NCBI GenBank assembly: GCA_020639255.1
Contig: JACKGZ010000007.1
Coordinates: 1-64,000 of the forward strand
Source: Phycisphaera sp.
Lineage (GTDB): Bacteria > Planctomycetota > Phycisphaerae > Phycisphaerales > UBA1924
DNA: 64,000 nucleotides
Direction of reading: 5' to 3'
Shown here: piece after piece, positions 17,596 through 26,155 of the stretch
Numbering within the stretch: position 1 is the stretch's first letter
Layout of the letters: every line of letters starts with the position of its first letter
Translations under genes and position numbers: made by a program
The notes under the pieces: generated by a model
The model's database searches: none
What the model saw: only the letters and a program-made list of their open reading frames with translations
What the model was told of the DNA's origin: nothing

Positions 17596-19602
17596 CTAGC
17601 GCCTCGCCTTGCGGATCTCGCGGGCCTGGTTCGGATCCTGAACGCTGTCGGCGATGCGGTCGACCAAGGTGTTGCGGATGTTCACGCCCTGCGCTACTTC
17701 TACCGCTCCCGCCAGACGAGCGGTGTCGCGCACGATGGACGGCCCGCCGATCGTGCGCTCCAGCGCCGATGCCAGCTTCACGTCCACGCTCGTGCGGAGG
17801 TCCGACTCGGCGACGTGCCAGAGCGCCCGCCCGATCCCGGTCTCGCCGAGCGTTTCTTGGTCGAGTTTCAGCACGCAATCGACGAGCAGATCCTTGTTGT
17901 GTGCTCGGAACGCCGGCATCGCAGCGGCCTTGGCAACCTCCACCGTGAACATCTCCGATTTCTCGCGCACCATCGCCGAGACGAGCCGAGCGATCTCCGC
18001 GTCCTGCCCGAGCATCGCCTCGGTGCGGATCACGCGGGCGAAATCGTTGTCCTTCACGGCGTCCTGGATCTCGCGGGCCAATTCCGTCGCGCCCTCGATC
18101 TCGCGCACGCCCGTGCGAGGGCGCTCGGCACCGATCGCCAAGAGCGGATCGCCCACGACCGCGATCTTCCAGACCGGGCTCGCGCCGTCGGGCCTGCACG
18201 CCACGCCCCACGGCAGCCCGCCCATCAGACGCAAGGCGAATGTCGGCGTCGGGATGAACGCCTGCAAGAACGGTTCGTGCACCGAGCCCACGTACATGAA
18301 CGCGCCCGCGCGAAACCACGCGCCGGCGATCGTTGTCGGATCATCCGGGCGGTTCGCCGACCATGAATGCACGTAGCTCACCGCCGCCGGGCGATCGAGC
18401 ACAGGTACGTCGCTCGCGTACGCCCGCCCGGGCTCGAGGTCGAAGTACTCCGCGAGCCCCTTCGTGTTGACGAATACCACGTCCGCTTCCAGCGGCTGCG
18501 TGGTCGAAGCCAGCCACGACTCCACGCCGTTGCGTGGGTCGTCGAAGAGCGTCGCCGGCAGGTTCGCCTTGCCGAGGTTCTCTTCGGTGAGCGTGCCGTC
18601 GTAGGCGTTCCACGGCCCGCTGCTCGGGTAGCCGTCGAAGATCCACGCCTGACTCGGCTGGAGAAACAGAGAGCACATCGCGCGGTAGGCGGCTTCGGAT
18701 TCATTCCCGAAGATCTGCCCCGACCATGCCCATCGCTGCAGGTTCGTCATCCGCGCCGACGTGAGTGCCCGGTGCAGCCCGATCACATCGGTGAGCGCGA
18801 AACGTTCACCCTTTTTCTCGCCCATGTCGAGTTGGCACTTCACGGGCAGGTTCATCGCGATGGTCACCGCATCGATCGTGTCGCCGAGCCCCTCCCATGC
18901 CACGCCCAATTCTTCGAGCCGCGTCTCGATCGCGCCGAGCAGGTTCGCGGTCTGTTCCTGGCTGAGCGTGCCGCCGGCGAGGTTGTAGATCTTCGAGCGG
19001 TCGTACCACATGATCGGCTGCGCGTGCCCGGCCGCCAGCGCCAGCCCCGCGGTCCACGCCGGGTCGTTCACATCCGCGACCACAATTCCGGGTGGCATAT
19101 GCACCGCGAACTGCAGATGGCTCACCAGCTCCGAGATCACTTCATCGGCAGCGACATTCGCGCGCCCCTGACCCCAGATCGACGCCAGTGTGCGATCGAG
19201 GTATTCCTGACGCTCGGCCCGGTCCTGCGGGAGCGCGTCGGTGTCATCGCTGGGCAGACGGACGATCTTCTCCGGCTTGAAGCCGCGCACGAACCGCCCG
19301 ATGTTCTCGGCCGCTTGCCACGACCCGTCGTCGATCAGCACGGGGTAGATCGTGCGCTCGTCCCAGCCCGCGACCGCCTTGACGTACGCGCTCGGCGTAT
19401 CGACGATGACAAGCACGGGCGAAGCCTGCCTTGCATGACGGTGCGTCAGCACGCGGATGCCCAGACGAAAGCCCGGCGGGGCCTGGCGCATGTCGATCCG
19501 CTTGGGCCCGTCGCCTTCGGCGCCGTCGGCCTCCTGCGCCCGGGCGAGGGGGACGGAGACAAGGGCCAGGGCCACGAGCGCACCGATCAGTCGCGTCTTC
19601 AT
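17596..19602 (-). CDS. Secreted protein of unknown function with gingipain/TIGR03790-like C-terminal pattern
   Basis: The 668-residue protein has a clear signal peptide (MKTRLIGALVALALVSVPLARAQ). The middle contains YVHSWSANRPDD, then GAWFRAGAFMYVGSVHEPF, then LPWGVACRPDG and VWKIAVVGDPLL. A small-residue YVGSvxEP stretch followed by a conserved GDPL is shared with C25 (gingipain) peptidase domains and the TIGR03790 family. The catalytic His-Cys pair is not obvious, so protease activity is not claimed. The last 150 residues are helical. TACCCT lies 6 bases before the ATG with no ribosome site. It is divergent from trpE with only 35 bases between the two starts. Confidence 0.6.
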   Translation of the reverse strand: MKTRLIGALVALALVSVPLARAQEADGAEGDGPKRIDMRQAPPGFRLGIRVLTHRHARQASPVLVIVDTPSAYVKAVAGWDERTIYPVLIDDGSWQAAENIGRFVRGFKPEKIVRLPSDDTDALPQDRAERQEYLDRTLASIWGQGRANVAADEVISELVSHLQFAVHMPPGIVVADVNDPAWTAGLALAAGHAQPIMWYDRSKIYNLAGGTLSQEQTANLLGAIETRLEELGVAWEGLGDTIDAVTIAMNLPVKCQLDMGEKKGERFALTDVIGLHRALTSARMTNLQRWAWSGQIFGNESEAAYRAMCSLFLQPSQAWIFDGYPSSGPWNAYDGTLTEENLGKANLPATLFDDPRNGVESWLASTTQPLEADVVFVNTKGLAEYFDLEPGRAYASDVPVLDRPAAVSYVHSWSANRPDDPTTIAGAWFRAGAFMYVGSVHEPFLQAFIPTPTFALRLMGGLPWGVACRPDGASPVWKIAVVGDPLLAIGAERPRTGVREIEGATELAREIQDAVKDNDFARVIRTEAMLGQDAEIARLVSAMVREKSEMFTVEVAKAAAMPAFRAHNKDLLVDCVLKLDQETLGETGIGRALWHVAESDLRTSVDVKLASALERTIGGPSIVRDTARLAGAVEVAQGVNIRNTLVDRIADSVQDPNQAREIRKARR

Positions 19603-19608
19603 ATGAAG

Positions 19609-19614
19609 AGGGTA
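19609..19614 (-). promoter_or_regulatory. -10-like box TACCCT, leaderless position
   Basis: On the minus strand TACCCT is followed by 6 bases and the ATG at 19602. It lies within a 35-base divergent gap shared with trpE. Confidence 0.45.
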
Positions 19615-19625
19615 CGTCCGAACGC

Positions 19626-19631
19626 TACCAT
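19626..19631 (+). promoter_or_regulatory. -10-like box TACCAT for trpE, leaderless position
   Basis: TACCAT is followed by 6 bases and then GTG at 19638. The same TACCAT-N6-GTG arrangement occurs at uvrC and at the ECF sigma gene. Confidence 0.5.
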
Positions 19632-19637
19632 CGCTGC

Positions 19638-21236
19638 GTGCCAAGCCTCAAGCGTGACCAATTCGTGGCCCTCGCCGAGAAGATCCGACGTGAATCCCCC
19701 GATCTCACGCTCGCGATACCCGTGGGCATCCGCCTGCTCGAAGACCAACTCACGCCCGTTCTGGCCTACCGAAGGCTCGTCTCCGCCGACGAACGCACGG
19801 CTCCCAGCTTCCTCCTCGAATCCGTCGAGGGCGGCCAGCGTCAGGGGCGTCACTCGATCCTCTCGGCCCACCCGACGCTCCAGGTCGTCGCGACCGGGCA
19901 CGAGGTCAGCATCCTCGATCGAGATGGCTCTACACAGACAAGCACGCACGCCAACCCGCTCCACGTCCCGCGTGAACTTTCCGCCAAGATCCGCTTCATC
20001 GAGCCGGCCGCCGATCGCGCGAGCGCCGGCCTGCCCGAGTGCTTCATCGGGGGCTGGGTGGGGTATGCCGCCTACGACACCGTCCGCTACGCCGAGCCCG
20101 AGAAGCTGAACCAGCCTCCCCGCGACGACCGCGACCTGCCCGATCTGCACATGGCCCTGCACGAGTCGGTCGTTGTGTTCGATCACGTCGAGAAGCTCGT
20201 GCACGTCGTGGGCGTCGCGCTCGTCGAGCCCGGCGCGGACATCGGCTCCGCCTACGACGCCGTCATCGCGCAGATCCAGGCGATCAGCGAGCAGATCCAG
20301 ACGCACTCCAAGCCACTGCCCGCCGGGCACGTCGAGCGTGAGCGCCGCCTGCCCGTGCTCGAGAGCAACACGACCCAGCACGAGTACGAGCAATCGGTCG
20401 AGCGGGCGCAGGAGTACATCCGCGCGGGCGACATCTTCCAGGTGGTGCTCGGTCAGCGTTTCGAGCGACGCTCGTTCGCCGACCCGTTCGATGTATACCG
20501 CGCGCTCAGGGCCGTGAACCCCAGCCCGTACATGGTCTACATGCAGTCGCCCGGCTGCATCCTCGTCGCAGCAAGCCCCGAGATCCTCTGCCGCGTTCGG
20601 CGCCAGGAATCGGGCCAGCTCATTGTCACCAACCGCCCCCTCGCCGGCACGCGCAGGCGCGGCAAGGACGAGGACGAGGACCGTGCGCTCGAACGCGAAC
20701 TGCTCGCCGACACCAAGGAGTGCGCCGAGCACGCGATGCTCGTGGACCTGGCGCGCAACGACGTGGGGCAGGTGGCCGTGCCCGGCTCGATCGCCTGCGA
20801 CCCGGTCATGGTCGTCGAACGCTACAGCCACGTCATGCACATCAGCTCGACCGTCACCGGTACGCTGCGCGAGGGCCTCGACGCGTGGGACGCGCTGCAC
20901 GCCGCACTGCCCGTCGGCACCGTCAGCGGCGCGCCCAAAATCCGCGCCATGCAGATCATCGACGAGCTCGAACCCGTCAAACGCGGGCCCTACGGCGGGG
21001 GCCTGGGCTACGTGGGCCTCGACGGGCAGATGGACATCGCGCTCGCCCTCCGCACCATCGTCGTCCCGACCAAAGGCTGGGATGCGAATTCGTTCTCGCA
21101 CGAGTGGTGCTACCACGTGCAGGCCGGCGCGGGCGTCGTGCTCGACTCGGTGCCCGAGTCCGAGTACCGCGAGACCATCGCCAAGGCTGGCGCTCTGGCG
21201 CAGGCGATCGAGCTGGCGGACTCGGCGTTCGGGTGA
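19638..21236 (+). CDS. trpE: Anthranilate synthase component I
   Basis: TrpE converts chorismate to anthranilate, the first step of tryptophan synthesis, using ammonia from a TrpG glutaminase. The 532-residue protein carries the N-terminal regulatory part (SFLLESVEGG near 55-64). The chorismate-binding C-terminal half has IFQVVLGQRFE, PSPYMVYM, ASPEIL, RPLAGTRRRG, LVDLARNDVG and LPVGTVSGAPK. TrpE rather than PabB is favoured by the LLES motif that binds feedback tryptophan. The GTG at 19638 lacks a ribosome site but has a -10-like box 6 bases upstream. No trpG or other trp gene is adjacent. Confidence 0.93.
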   Translation: MPSLKRDQFVALAEKIRRESPDLTLAIPVGIRLLEDQLTPVLAYRRLVSADERTAPSFLLESVEGGQRQGRHSILSAHPTLQVVATGHEVSILDRDGSTQTSTHANPLHVPRELSAKIRFIEPAADRASAGLPECFIGGWVGYAAYDTVRYAEPEKLNQPPRDDRDLPDLHMALHESVVVFDHVEKLVHVVGVALVEPGADIGSAYDAVIAQIQAISEQIQTHSKPLPAGHVERERRLPVLESNTTQHEYEQSVERAQEYIRAGDIFQVVLGQRFERRSFADPFDVYRALRAVNPSPYMVYMQSPGCILVAASPEILCRVRRQESGQLIVTNRPLAGTRRRGKDEDEDRALERELLADTKECAEHAMLVDLARNDVGQVAVPGSIACDPVMVVERYSHVMHISSTVTGTLREGLDAWDALHAALPVGTVSGAPKIRAMQIIDELEPVKRGPYGGGLGYVGLDGQMDIALALRTIVVPTKGWDANSFSHEWCYHVQAGAGVVLDSVPESEYRETIAKAGALAQAIELADSAFG

Positions 21237-21244
21237 GTCAACGA

Positions 21245-21260
21245 CTCGTCAAAAGACGAG
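21245..21260 (+). terminator. Small hairpin between convergent trpE and zinc-ribbon gene
   Basis: CTCGTC-AAAA-GACGAG forms a 6-bp stem in the 12-base gap and over the last codons of the minus-strand gene. There is no T tract, so its terminator function is weakly supported. Confidence 0.35.
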
Positions 21261-21689
21261 ATAGCTCGTGGCTGCAGCCAGCATGAAGAATGCAATGATG
21301 TACATGATCGGATTGAAAAGCAACACCCAGCCGGGGGCATATTTCAAGAACTCACTCACACGGTGGTGTTCGTAGTATCCTGCGACGATGCACGCAAGCA
21401 AAATCACTTCCGGCAAAAAACTCCATGACTCTCCGATGAAACGGGCGATGACACACACACTCATGATCAGACCCACAAAGCAAATCGTTGCGAGATTGAG
21501 CATGTGGATCGCGATGCCGACAATACCAACAGGTTGCGTGCTGAGCGGTGGAAACAGCTCGTCTTTTGTGAATGTGTTGCCGCACTCGGGGCAGCGATTA
21601 TCTTGCAGATCGCGCAGGTTGTAGCTGCATGTTGGACACGCTGTGTCGTTGTCCGTGAGCAGCACCCGCAAGAGCTTCGCTTCGTCCAT
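21249..21689 (-). CDS. Membrane protein with N-terminal zinc ribbon
   Basis: The 146-residue product begins with MDEAKLLRVLL, followed by CPTCSYNLRDLQDNRCPECG, a four-cysteine zinc ribbon at about residues 19-38. Three hydrophobic helices follow (about residues 60-80, 85-105 and 115-140). The CPxCxYNLRxLxxxxCPECG motif recurs in many planctomycete membrane proteins. It probably lies on the cytoplasmic side, ahead of the first helix. Function unknown. The start was chosen because it gives the ribbon a short N-terminal lead and has TATTCT ending 8 bases upstream. The GC content is visibly lower than in neighbouring genes. Confidence 0.78.
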   Translation of the reverse strand: MDEAKLLRVLLTDNDTACPTCSYNLRDLQDNRCPECGNTFTKDELFPPLSTQPVGIVGIAIHMLNLATICFVGLIMSVCVIARFIGESWSFLPEVILLACIVAGYYEHHRVSEFLKYAPGWVLLFNPIMYIIAFFMLAAATSYLVF

Positions 21690-21697
21690 CCGAGTTG

Positions 21698-21703
21698 AGA
21701 ATA
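21698..21703 (-). promoter_or_regulatory. -10-like box TATTCT, leaderless position
   Basis: On the minus strand TATTCT is followed by 8 bases and the ATG at 21689. Confidence 0.5.
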
Positions 21704-21730
21704 CCCACAGGTCCGGAGGACGCAAAAGAA

Positions 21731-21762
21731 CAGCCCCGATCAAGCTGCTCGGATCGGGGCTG
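21731..21762 (-). terminator. Terminator for the HU gene
   Basis: CAGCCCCGATC and GATCGGGGCTG pair over 11 bp with a 10-base loop. On the minus strand the hairpin is followed by TTCTTTTG, a usable T tract. It lies 115 bases beyond the HU stop and just upstream of the next minus-strand gene. Confidence 0.75.
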
Positions 21763-21876
21763 CTTCGTCTGGCGGGCGGTCGCGTGTGTGGGTGGTGGTG
21801 CGCCCTCTCCCGCCGATCTTTCATATGGCCCGCTGCCACCATGCCGAGGCATGGTGGGCGGGCGCTGAGTGCTGGG

Positions 21877-22146
21877 TCAGATCGCTTCCTTGAGCGCCTG
21901 CGCGGGCTTGAACGCGCACGTCGTCGAGGCCTCGATGGTCATCGGCTGCTTGGTTGCCGGGTTCACGCCGCGGCGGGCGGCCCGCTCCTTGCGGACGAAC
22001 GTCCCGAACCCCGAGATCGCGACCTTCTGGTCGGTGTGAATCCCATGTGTGATCGAGGCGATCACGGCTTCCACGGCCTTGGTGGCCTCAACCTTCGAGC
22101 CCTGGAGCTGGCTCGCCACCGCTTCGATCAGTTCACCCTTGTTCAT
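21877..22146 (-). CDS. HU-family DNA-binding protein
   Basis: HU is a small dimeric nucleoid protein that bends DNA. The 89-residue product has the family length and the motifs KGELIEAVA at the N-terminus and VAISGFGTFVRKERAARRGVNPATKQPM in two parts around residues 42-69. The intercalating Pro of the beta arm is present in NPATKQP. The ATG is preceded by AGGAG. A strong terminator lies downstream. HU and IHF subunits are hard to separate by eye, but the arm sequence is HU-like. Confidence 0.94.
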   Translation of the reverse strand: MNKGELIEAVASQLQGSKVEATKAVEAVIASITHGIHTDQKVAISGFGTFVRKERAARRGVNPATKQPMTIEASTTCAFKPAQALKEAI

Positions 22147-22262
22147 CGCGATCGTCTCCTGAAGGCCGTCGGTGCGAAACAGGCCGACGGGCTGTGCAAC
22201 TGGGTTGCTTCACCTATCGGCGCGGACCCGGAAGTTTCCTCAAAAACCCGCCCCGGGGCGTG

Positions 22263-22268
22263 TACAAT
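22263..22268 (+). promoter_or_regulatory. -10-like box TACAAT for clpS, leaderless position
   Basis: TACAAT is followed by 7 bases and then the ATG at 22276. It overlaps the alternative ATG at 22267, which argues that 22276 is the real start. Confidence 0.55.
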
Positions 22269-22275
22269 GCCCTTG

Positions 22276-22728
22276 ATGAGCCAGTTTCAGGATGACAATC
22301 AGGCCGACCCTGCCCAGTTTGACACCCCCTGGGCGAGTGACTCCTTCGAGACCCCCGCGGCCACCGCCACCCGCGTCCGCCCGAGCATCCGCCCAGAAAC
22401 CGACGACGACGAGGGCCTGCTCAAGCCGTGGAACGTCATCCTGCTCGACGATGACCACCACACCTACGAATACGTCATGAAGATGGTCATGTCGCTCTTC
22501 GGTGTCGACATCACCCGTGCGTTCACGATCGCCAAGACCGTTGACACCGACGGGCGGGCGATCTGCCTGACCACCCACAAGGAACTCGCCGAACTCAAGG
22601 TCGATCAGATCCACGGCTTCGGCCCGGACCCCCTGATGTCCGAGAGCGCCGGCTCCATGAGCGCCGTCCTCGAGCCCGCGATCTGCGGCGACGATGACGA
22701 GACGAAGGGTCCAAACAACAAGCCGTGA
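22276..22728 (+). CDS. clpS: ATP-dependent Clp protease adaptor
   Basis: ClpS binds N-degron proteins and hands them to ClpA/ClpC for degradation by ClpP. The 150-residue protein has the core PWNVILLDDDHHTYEYVMKM (about residues 52-71) with the conserved N-end recognition Asp and His-Thr, and a second half ending AELKVDQIHGFG. A 50-residue acidic, proline- and threonine-rich N-terminal extension precedes the core; typical ClpS has a short one. A polar tail of about 30 residues follows. Its TGA overlaps the GTG of the next gene as GTGA, so the pair is coupled. Confidence 0.9.
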   Translation: MSQFQDDNQADPAQFDTPWASDSFETPAATATRVRPSIRPETDDDEGLLKPWNVILLDDDHHTYEYVMKMVMSLFGVDITRAFTIAKTVDTDGRAICLTTHKELAELKVDQIHGFGPDPLMSESAGSMSAVLEPAICGDDDETKGPNNKP

Positions 22729-23681
22729 ACGCGAAGCCCCGGGTCATCCAGGCCGAGCATCTCGACGAGAAGCCAGCAGCCTGGCTCGCCGAGCGATGCG
22801 AGCTCATCCGCGTCGGCAAAGATGACACCAACTTCCGGTCCGAGCTGGCGCTGGCCGAGGGTCTGATCGTTCGCTCATATACGCCTGTCACCGATGAGCT
22901 GCTCGACGCCGCCAAGAAGCTCCGCGTCGTCGCGCGAGCGGGAGTCGGACTCGACACGATCGATCTGGCGGCCTGCAAAGCCCGGGGCGTGCGGGTGGTG
23001 TACACCCCCGGTGCCAACACGCAGGCGGTCGTCGAGCTGTTCTTCGCGCTCTTGCTCGACGTTGTTCGCCCGCGGGTCTTTCTGCACAGGCCGATCCCGG
23101 TCCTCGAGGCGTGGAAGCACGCGCGCAAGGAGATGACCGCCGACCGCGAGCTGGCGTCGATGACGCTGGGCATCCTCGGGCTCGGGCGCATCGGCTCGCG
23201 CGTCGCCGAGGTCGCAAGGTGCTTCGGCATGCGCGTGATCTACCACGACGTGCGCGAGATCCCGCAGAACCAGCGCTTCGGGGCCGAGCCCGTCTCGCGC
23301 GAAGAACTCTTTGCGCAGAGCGACGCGCTGACGATCCACGTCGACGGCTCACCCTCCAATCGCCGACTCATCGGCGAGTCCGAGTTCGCACAGATGAAGC
23401 CCGAGGTGGTCTTTCTGAACCTCTCGCGGGGATTTGTGGTCGATCCGTACGCCTGCGCCTCGTTCATCATCGAGCACCGCGGCGCGTGCGCGGTCCTCGA
23501 TGTCCACGACCCCGAGCCCTACGACCTGACCTACCCGCTCATCGACATCGCCAACGTCCACATGACGCCCCACATCGGCGGCGCGACCAAGCCCGCCAGC
23601 GAGGCCATGAGCTGGGTCGTCCGCGACGTCTGGCGTGTGCTCGCCGGCGAGGAGCCGGAGCACGAGGCTCAGTACCCGTGA
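22725..23681 (+). CDS. D-isomer-specific 2-hydroxyacid dehydrogenase (SerA/PdxB-like)
   Basis: This NAD-dependent dehydrogenase has 318 residues. It has the nucleotide-binding LGILGLGRIGSRVAE near 149-163, the catalytic Arg in LNLSRGFVVD near 228, the acidic residue in VHDPEPYDL near 260 and the catalytic His in MTPHIGGAT near 280. It lacks the ACT tail of long phosphoglycerate dehydrogenases. The gene starts with GTG inside the clpS stop. It lies just before pdxJ, so it could supply the erythronate-4-phosphate or phosphoglycerate oxidation step of vitamin B6 or serine synthesis. That is inferred from position only. Confidence 0.85.
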   Translation: MNAKPRVIQAEHLDEKPAAWLAERCELIRVGKDDTNFRSELALAEGLIVRSYTPVTDELLDAAKKLRVVARAGVGLDTIDLAACKARGVRVVYTPGANTQAVVELFFALLLDVVRPRVFLHRPIPVLEAWKHARKEMTADRELASMTLGILGLGRIGSRVAEVARCFGMRVIYHDVREIPQNQRFGAEPVSREELFAQSDALTIHVDGSPSNRRLIGESEFAQMKPEVVFLNLSRGFVVDPYACASFIIEHRGACAVLDVHDPEPYDLTYPLIDIANVHMTPHIGGATKPASEAMSWVVRDVWRVLAGEEPEHEAQYP

Positions 23682-23690
23682 TTCTGGTGC

Positions 23691-23715
23691 CACTACCCAT
23701 CTCTGATGGGTAGTG
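23691..23715 (+). terminator. Hairpin after the dehydrogenase gene
   Basis: CACTACCCATC pairs perfectly with GATGGGTAGTG (11 bp) around a TCT loop. No T tract follows, so it could be a transcript-end stabiliser or a protein-binding palindrome. Confidence 0.5.
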
Positions 23716-23752
23716 CCGTTGAAGTCAGGAGATCCGCATAGCCGCAGCTCAC

Positions 23753-23758
23753 TAGGAT
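23753..23758 (+). promoter_or_regulatory. -10-like box TAGGAT for pdxJ, leaderless position
   Basis: TAGGAT is followed by 5 bases and then the ATG at 23764. No ribosome site is visible. Confidence 0.45.
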
Positions 23759-23763
23759 TGCCC

Positions 23764-24537
23764 ATGATCCAGCTCGGAGTGAACATCGATCACGTCGCCA
23801 CCGTCCGCCAGGCGCGGTATCGCGGCATGGACCCGCACACGGGCGAGCCCGACCCCGTCCGCGCGGCCCACGAGGCCGAGCTCGGCGGGGCCGACGGCAT
23901 TACCGTCCACCTCCGCGAGGACCGGCGCCATATCCAGGACCGCGACGTCGAACTCCTGCGCAAGCTCGTGAAGGTCAAGCTCAACCTCGAGATGGCGGCC
24001 ACCCCCGAGATGGTCGCCCTCGCCGAGCGCTTGAAGCCCCACACGGTCATGCTCGTGCCCGAGGGCCGTCAGGAAGTGACGACCGAGGGCGGGCTCGACG
24101 TGGTGGGACAGGCCGAGCACATGCGCGAGGTTGTGGTACGTCTGCACGACGCGGGCTTGCTGGTCAGCGCGTTCATCGACGCCGACGATCGCCAGCTCGA
24201 CGCGTGCAAGCTGGCTGGGTTTGACGTCTGCGAGGTGCACACCGGGCCGTACGCGCACGCCTTCGCGGCCGAGGGGGGCGACTTCCGCAAGAAAGCGCTC
24301 GCCGACGAACTCGCGCGGGTCTCCGGCGCGGGCGAGCGTATCCGCGGCTCGGGTATGCGATTCAACGCCGGGCATGCACTCAATTACCACAACGTCGGCC
24401 CGATCGCCGCACTGCCGGGCATCGAGGAGCTGCACATCGGTCACGCAATTGTGAGCCGAGCTATTTACTCGGGCATGCGCGGAGCTGTCACGGAAATGAA
24501 GCGACTGATGACCGAGGCCAACCAATCCCGGGTGTAA
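23764..24537 (+). CDS. pdxJ: Pyridoxine 5'-phosphate synthase
   Basis: PdxJ condenses deoxyxylulose 5-phosphate with 3-amino-2-oxopropyl phosphate to make pyridoxine 5'-phosphate, in the DXP-dependent vitamin B6 route. The 257-residue protein has the hallmark GVNIDHVATVRQARY at the N-terminus, DGITVHLREDRRHI near 44-57, KLNLEMAAT near 76-84, EVHTGPYA and the C-terminal ELHIGHAIVSRAI. All family signatures are present. It is preceded by a hairpin and a -10-like box, so it probably has its own promoter despite following the dehydrogenase gene. Confidence 0.95.
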   Translation: MIQLGVNIDHVATVRQARYRGMDPHTGEPDPVRAAHEAELGGADGITVHLREDRRHIQDRDVELLRKLVKVKLNLEMAATPEMVALAERLKPHTVMLVPEGRQEVTTEGGLDVVGQAEHMREVVVRLHDAGLLVSAFIDADDRQLDACKLAGFDVCEVHTGPYAHAFAAEGGDFRKKALADELARVSGAGERIRGSGMRFNAGHALNYHNVGPIAALPGIEELHIGHAIVSRAIYSGMRGAVTEMKRLMTEANQSRV

Positions 24538-24673
24538 ATCACCCCGGATGGGCGAGCCGGACCAGGGAAGTACCCGAGTGTGCTCTGTGGACATTATGTC
24601 GGTTGTGTGTTGATTGCTGTCGTAGGCTGTCCTTTGGGCAGCGATGGATCTCAGAGAGTTCGGTGTTTCCGTC

Positions 24674-24702
24674 TTGGAACGCCGTGAAACGCTGTGTAGA
24701 GT
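24674..24702 (+). promoter_or_regulatory. Promoter for folC: TTGGAA - 17 bp - TAGAGT
   Basis: TTGGAA (24674-24679) and TAGAGT (24697-24702) are spaced by exactly 17 bases. The ATG starts 8 bases after the -10 box, so the message should be leaderless or nearly so. This is the clearest two-box promoter in the window. Confidence 0.65.
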
Positions 24703-24710
24703 GAGACTCG

Positions 24711-26153
24711 ATGCCCGCCCAGCGCGACACACACCCGAACAAGACCAGGAAGAAATCGCCCGGCTACGAGTCGATCGCCGAGATGAAGCCGACGCGCAGC
24801 TACGCGCAGGCGGTGCGAAATCTCGAATCGCTCCCGAACATGGAGAAGGTGCGTCCAGACAAGTCCGTCGCGGACGAGCACTTCAAGCTCGACCGCATGC
24901 GCGCCCTGGCCGCCGCGGTCGGTGACCCGCAGAACGGGATGCCGTTCGTGCACGTCGCGGGCAGCAAGGGCAAGGGCTCGGTGGTCGAGATGATCGCCGC
25001 GAGTCTGACCGGTTGCGGCTACGGCGTCGGGGTGTACACATCGCCCCACCTCGTCGATGTCCGCGAACGCATCCGCATCGGCGATGAGCCGATCTCCGAG
25101 AACGATTTCGTCAAACACTTCAACACAGTCATCGCTGCCGCCGGCATGATCGAGCCCGAGTTCGGCTCGGTCAGCTACTTCGAGGTGCTCACCGCGATGG
25201 CGCTGCGGCACTTCGCGGAGCAGGCCGTGGACATCTCGGTGCTCGAGGTGGGGCTCGGCGGCCGGCTCGACGCGACGAACATTGTCACTCCCTCGGTGAC
25301 TTGCGTGACGCAGATCCAGCTCGAACACACGCACATCCTCGGGAACACGCTCGCCGAGATCGCACGCGAGAAAGCTGGGATCTTCAAGCCGGGTGTGCCC
25401 GCGCTGACCGTGCCGCAGTCCGACGAGGCGCTCGACGCCATGCGCGAGATCGCCGATCGCGTTGGGGCTCCCTTCGCGGTGCTCGGGCGAGACATCGAGT
25501 TCAACCAGCGTTTCGAGGCGGACCCGAAGCTCGGCCCGCACATGCGGGTGGGCCTGATGACCGAGCGTGGTGAGTACGAGCACCTGGCCGTACCCCTGCC
25601 GGGCGAGCACCAGGCGCTCAACTGTGGGCTCGCGCTGGCGGCCCTCGATTGCCTCAAGGTGCTGGGCTTCGACACGCCCGAAGTCCGTGTCGCCGAGGGC
25701 TTGGCTCGGACGCGCCGCCACGGCCGGGCGGAACTCATCTGGGCGAACCCGCGGATCATCGTCGACGGCGCGCACACGCGCGATTCGGTCGCGGCGCTCG
25801 TCCGAGCGATCGGGGCGCACACGCGATACGACTCGATGGTCGTGGTTTTCGGATGTGCCGCCGACAAAGACATCGACGGGCTGCTCGAAGAGATCTCGCG
25901 CGGTGCCGACAAGATCGTCTTTACAAAGTCGAGCGCGAACCCAAGGGCTGCCGACCCCGAGATGCTGCGCTCGCGCTACACCGAGCTCACCGGCAAGATG
26001 GCCCAGGTCGAGCCCGACGTGAAGAGCGCGATCAACACCGCCGCAAGGGCACTCGGCAAGGGCGACCTGATGTGCATCACGGGCAGCTTCTATATCGCGG
26101 GCGAGGCGAAGAAGCTGTTCGAAGAGAAATCGCGCGAGAAGGTTGGAGTCTGA
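24711..26153 (+). CDS. folC: Folylpolyglutamate synthase / dihydrofolate synthase
   Basis: FolC adds glutamate to folates and may also form dihydrofolate. The 480-residue Mur-ligase-family protein has the P-loop VAGSKGKGSVVEM near 81-93, YTSPHLVDVRERI near 108-120, EVGLGGRLDATN near 176-187, the second-half QIQLEHTHILG and IIVDGAHTRDS near 349-359. The first 40 residues are a polar, lysine- and arginine-rich extension beyond the usual N-terminus. The start is supported by the promoter ending 8 bases upstream. Confidence 0.92.
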   Translation: MPAQRDTHPNKTRKKSPGYESIAEMKPTRSYAQAVRNLESLPNMEKVRPDKSVADEHFKLDRMRALAAAVGDPQNGMPFVHVAGSKGKGSVVEMIAASLTGCGYGVGVYTSPHLVDVRERIRIGDEPISENDFVKHFNTVIAAAGMIEPEFGSVSYFEVLTAMALRHFAEQAVDISVLEVGLGGRLDATNIVTPSVTCVTQIQLEHTHILGNTLAEIAREKAGIFKPGVPALTVPQSDEALDAMREIADRVGAPFAVLGRDIEFNQRFEADPKLGPHMRVGLMTERGEYEHLAVPLPGEHQALNCGLALAALDCLKVLGFDTPEVRVAEGLARTRRHGRAELIWANPRIIVDGAHTRDSVAALVRAIGAHTRYDSMVVVFGCAADKDIDGLLEEISRGADKIVFTKSSANPRAADPEMLRSRYTELTGKMAQVEPDVKSAINTAARALGKGDLMCITGSFYIAGEAKKLFEEKSREKVGV

Positions 26154-26155
26154 GG

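Noticed and set aside
18367..20109. Long plus-strand frame opposite the secreted gene and trpE start
   Set aside because: Arg-rich shadow of the minus-strand gene. The real trpE frame starts at 19638.
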